Assembly: GCA_008973525.1 (NCBI GenBank) | Contig: WACJ01000080.1 | Location: 434,001 to 498,000 of the forward strand | DNA length: 64,000 bases | Reading direction: 5' to 3' | Origin: Stenopsyche tienmushanensis | Taxonomy: Eukaryota > Arthropoda > Insecta > Trichoptera > Stenopsychidae | In this document: in pieces, positions 60,413 to 64,000 of the stretch | Layout of the letters: each line of letters starts with the position of its first letter | Position numbering within the stretch: the stretch's first letter is position 1 | The notes under the pieces: model-generated | Seen by the model: the letters and a program-made list of their open reading frames with translations, nothing else | Told to the model about the DNA's origin: nothing | Databases searched by the model: none | Position numbers and translations under genes: made by a program

Positions 60413-63400
60413 GTCGCCATTATTTAGCGATCAGATCACGTGGCTTGCGAGCAGGTTCCCGTCGAATCATTTAACCTCGGGCTATCATTGCTTTTTTTTT
60501 GTAAATCTGCTTAAAAATCGTTTATTTGGGTGTTAACTGCTGGAGTACCCTTCAGGCGTTCCGCTCTGATGACAGTTCATATTCGGAATTTCCTAGTTAT
60601 TAAATGGGCACTAAAACATTTATGTACTAACCGGAATTCATTTATAATGTAATGGGTCAAATCCTGGACTCACCTTAAAAATAGTGTGTAAAAAAAAAAT
60701 ACATTTGGAAGATCGGAAATACATATTGATTCATGATTACAATGGTTCATTTAATTAGAGCGCTATTAATAATCCATAGCGTGTATATATTGCGAAATGG
60801 TACGCACGCGGGGAGATTCGTTAATGCGGGCGGTGGCAGATGCTTCAACGAATGTCAACTGGTTAAAATACGCAGCGATCAGTAGAGGTGTGTAAAAAAT
60901 ATATTTCATGACTTTTGGGATGTATTTTGTATATATGAATACAGAAAAAATCAGCTAAATGGTCGACTAAAACATGACACAGTGTCTGTGTCGCCGGACA
61001 CGTACACGTTTGTTCGCCCTATGGTACACATGCTGTGTCATCAGTCATTAAATTATCATGTAAGATATATATATATCGCTTTTCAAAAATAAAATGTTAT
61101 TGTTGTGGTTTTCAAAGATTAAAAAAAATGATTCCTTGAATTTCACATTATAAATTCCAGTGTACAAGTTTTCTTATGAAACTTTCAAAAACTTGTTTTC
61201 AAAGTCCATGTTTTCTTGTGCTAACACCGTGAAGACATTAATATCGTAAAGTTTATATTGAAAGTTTTAATACGACCAACTTGTGGCAATGCGTACGTTA
61301 TTTTTAAGAAGACATTTTGCCTCTGCTCGCACGGAAATCCATGGCAAAGGCATAATCTCTTTTTAAATATGAATAGCAAATTATGCATAATGGTTTATCG
61401 ATCATCGACGACACGTGAGTTTTAACAATTGAATACTTTGTATTGGTAAATGTGTATCTTTGATCGGGCTGGGTTCTAAGCCGAACAATCACGTTCGTGA
61501 TTCAATGTCCCGGAAAGAGGATTGCTTCCGATTCAATTAATAATTTTAAGGGTAAACTGTTTATGTGAAGATATATACAGAATGGACCGGAAATGGGACA
61601 TAATGCTTATATAGACATCGAATCAACAGGGAGTCATTTTTAGACAATAGAACACGCCGTGTGGATGTGATTTGATAAGGGGATTTGGCAGGATGCGTGT
61701 TTGACGCATTTATGGAATATGTCCTTTGATCAATCCTCGAAAAGTGCACAATGTGATTCAAATTCGTCAGAAATAATTAACCAAATAGTGAGTCAAATCC
61801 TGGACTCTGGATACAGGTTAAATTTGATTTTCATGCAAGTAAATACTGTGACAATTAAGAAATTTGGGCAAGGATGCCTATGGATGGTTATTTTCAATTA
61901 TTTTCTGACTCACTAATAGATTGTCTTCAGATAATCCTAGCCTAATTAAAACATGTGGAAAATGCAATGAAAACTATCACATGAAAATGTATTTCCATAG
62001 AAAAGTCTCCTATGGAGATCGCAAAGGTTCGATAACAAATATGGCACTTTGAAAAGAAAAATAATTGGCAATTAATAAAGCTTTGTCTTAAGTGATTGTG
62101 TCGCTCTAGGAAGTCATTCTCAATTTGTTCTTCAGCCCATTGGTATTTTAAATCTGTTTTGGGTTAATGATTAAAGTGTAATTTTTACGCTATTAAAGTT
62201 CTACGATGGAAGATCACAAATTGGAGAGAGCACTTTGAGAACCATAAAAAGGGTTGTAAGAGTGACAATAGTCTTCAATTAGTGTAAGTAGTGTGTGACA
62301 GGATATCCACTCGACTCGACATCAATTAAAATGCAAACATGTGCTTGTAGGAATAACTATTTATATGTTAGAGAGTACCAAATGAAATTGCTGGATATAG
62401 ACGAAATAAGCCGCATTACCACCATGTTCACCAGACCAAATGTCATTGATTTTGCTATACCTTTTTTATATCATTGTACATATTCATAAATGTATTTGAA
62501 AACTCTTAATAGGATAATTAATATAATTTAATATACTAAGTGAAGTATAAATAGTATATATTTAACATGGGTTAATATGAAAATGTATGATTCAGAAAAC
62601 CTTAGACTATTATATAAACATATTGCTTAAAAGTTTATGCAAAAAATAGATAAAATTCATACAGGAATTTCATTGGAAAATATCATATTAAAGGTCTTTT
62701 ACTTTCAAGATATTTTTTTAAAGAGATAATATTGATGACCTTCGTGGGTTCTTTTACTATCGGGTCGTAGACGCGGAAGAAGACGATCAGGTTTTCTTCT
62801 TCTTAAATGGTCAGATGATCTTTGAGAAGATCTTTATTTAAGTTTGAGATAATGACTACTGTTACGATATTGGGAAGCCAGCGCGACAAACGCGTCTTTC
62901 TGCGGCCAAGACTGTCGGACGATCCTCCGATTATTGCGAAATCAAATCAAGTTTAAATAAGAAAATAACTCAATATTCTCGGTTTGATCGTTAAAACAAA
63001 TTTATTTAAAGTTCTACATAAAAATAAAATAAACTTTTATTGAACTGGAAAATCTCAAATAACTAAGTATTAACTCAAATAACGAGTTCTTTCGAAGATT
63101 GTCGTCTTGAATAACAATATTGGAAGAGAAGATCATCAATAATTTGAAGCATTGAGTGGCAATGGAATAACACGACGCTGCTTTGGTCATAAACAATTAT
63201 CGACATTTATATTCGCACGCATTTTTGATAAAATAATATGCTTTAACTTCATAAGCAAACAAAATATGTTAATATTAGTGCCACAATCAACGTCCACAGT
63301 ATGCTTTGTGAAGCATATGTTTCATTGCTTGATTGTTAATGTTTCCTTCCGCCTGAAATATATCCAATCTAACAAAGCCCATCGTTTTCAATGATAATCA

Positions 63401-64000
63401 ACACAGTGTAATGTATTAACAGCAATTTATGTGCAGCATGATTGTATAAAAAGAGTTATGCGGTCACAATTAATTAAAATCCTGCTAAACGCGAATCGAA
63501 AATTGAAACGCATCGGGCGATTTTGTTATACGAATTCCCCTCCCCACAGAGGCGCGATTATGTGTGTATATACATTTTTTTTTCAATTTTCAGATCGTTA
63601 TTTTAATTGGGGTACAAATTGGCGGCATAAAAAGCTAACTGGATGCTTACGGACACGCAGACAAATAATCGCTCCTACATGCCCAGTAATAGTTTCGTGC
63701 CTATTTTGGGGGGCTGTATATCAACAGCAATTAGTGAAATGCCCTAATTTTCCATGTCATGACTTAAAAATATGCACCTAATTGAGTATAATAAGCACTT
63801 TCGTCGGTGGAAATTGTTTTTTGTACCGAAGTAATTAAGAGTAATGATGTATTAATGCTTCGTTTTAATAAGTTCATCGTGTATTCGTTGGACGATCAGT
63901 ACTTCATGTGTGCACGCTTGATGGAATACATGAATGAAAAATCATGTTTTTATAGTCTTTCGAATCTTAATCGTGTATGATTAACTCTTTCATACCGAAA
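60413..64000. other. DNA without recognised features
   Basis: No exon, RNA gene or element ends recognised. The frame 63431-63781 (116 codons) has no recognisable domain and I regard it as chance. If the gene starting at 50136 continues right, this is probably part of its first intron. Confidence 0.4.

Noticed and set aside
63431..63781. 116-codon open frame near the right edge
   Set aside because: No recognised domain, no neighbours, no conserved text.

Overview
The window is AT-rich animal nuclear DNA: long introns, consensus GT/AG splice sites, Ig-domain and SNARE genes, and many decayed DNA transposons. The gene content (a PDGF/VEGF-receptor-like kinase of the Pvr type, a snazarus/SNX25 sorting nexin, Vamp7) together with abundant mariner, piggyBac and Helitron-like relics points to an insect. 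I cannot name the order from sequence alone. No bacterial operons, CRISPR arrays, rRNA genes or convincing tRNA genes are present.

Layout. 1-9 kb is gene-free and holds transposon debris: a PIF/Harbinger-like foldback MITE, Helitron-like ends, two copies of a pogo-like MITE, a mariner and a Tc1 relic. 9.27-20.65 kb (+) carries nearly all of a Pvr receptor tyrosine kinase: seven Ig domains, one transmembrane helix, a split kinase domain and a tail with five YxxM motifs. Only the signal-peptide exon(s) are not found. 21-31 kb is again gene-free with LINE, SINE, pogo and piggyBac relics. 31.85-37.83 kb (-) is a 16-exon snazarus/SNX25 gene (membrane anchor, PXA, RGS, PX, Nexin_C). 39.14-43.23 kb (+) is a complete four-exon Vamp7, head-to-head with the sorting nexin. 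43-49 kb is gene-free with nested piggyBac-like and pogo-like elements. A GC-rich promoter-like stretch at 49.1-50.1 kb leads into the first coding exon (50136-50365) of a gene I do not recognise, whose remaining exons lie beyond what I can find. 51-64 kb is repeats and unremarkable AT-rich DNA.

Most notable points. (1) Pvr has two successive exons (10665-10836 and 11026-11167) that encode alternative versions of the second half of Ig domain 2. They have identical entry and exit phases, and joining both at their consensus splice sites creates a stop, so this looks like mutually exclusive splicing in the domain that binds ligand in VEGF receptors. (2) Two exons of the sorting nexin carry single homopolymer indels that break the frame in an otherwise intact gene. 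(3) A chimeric repeat (mariner-like head plus an unrelated conserved tail of about 400 bp) occurs four times, twice in Pvr introns. (4) A 290-bp Helitron-like element sits in a LINE in the Vamp7 intron, and removing it exactly between A and T restores the LINE reading frame.

The recognised genes are linked by biology only loosely: Pvr signals at the cell surface, while the sorting nexin and Vamp7 act in endosome/lipid-droplet contact and late endosomal fusion. Nothing in the sequence shows co-regulation except the shared upstream region of the last two.
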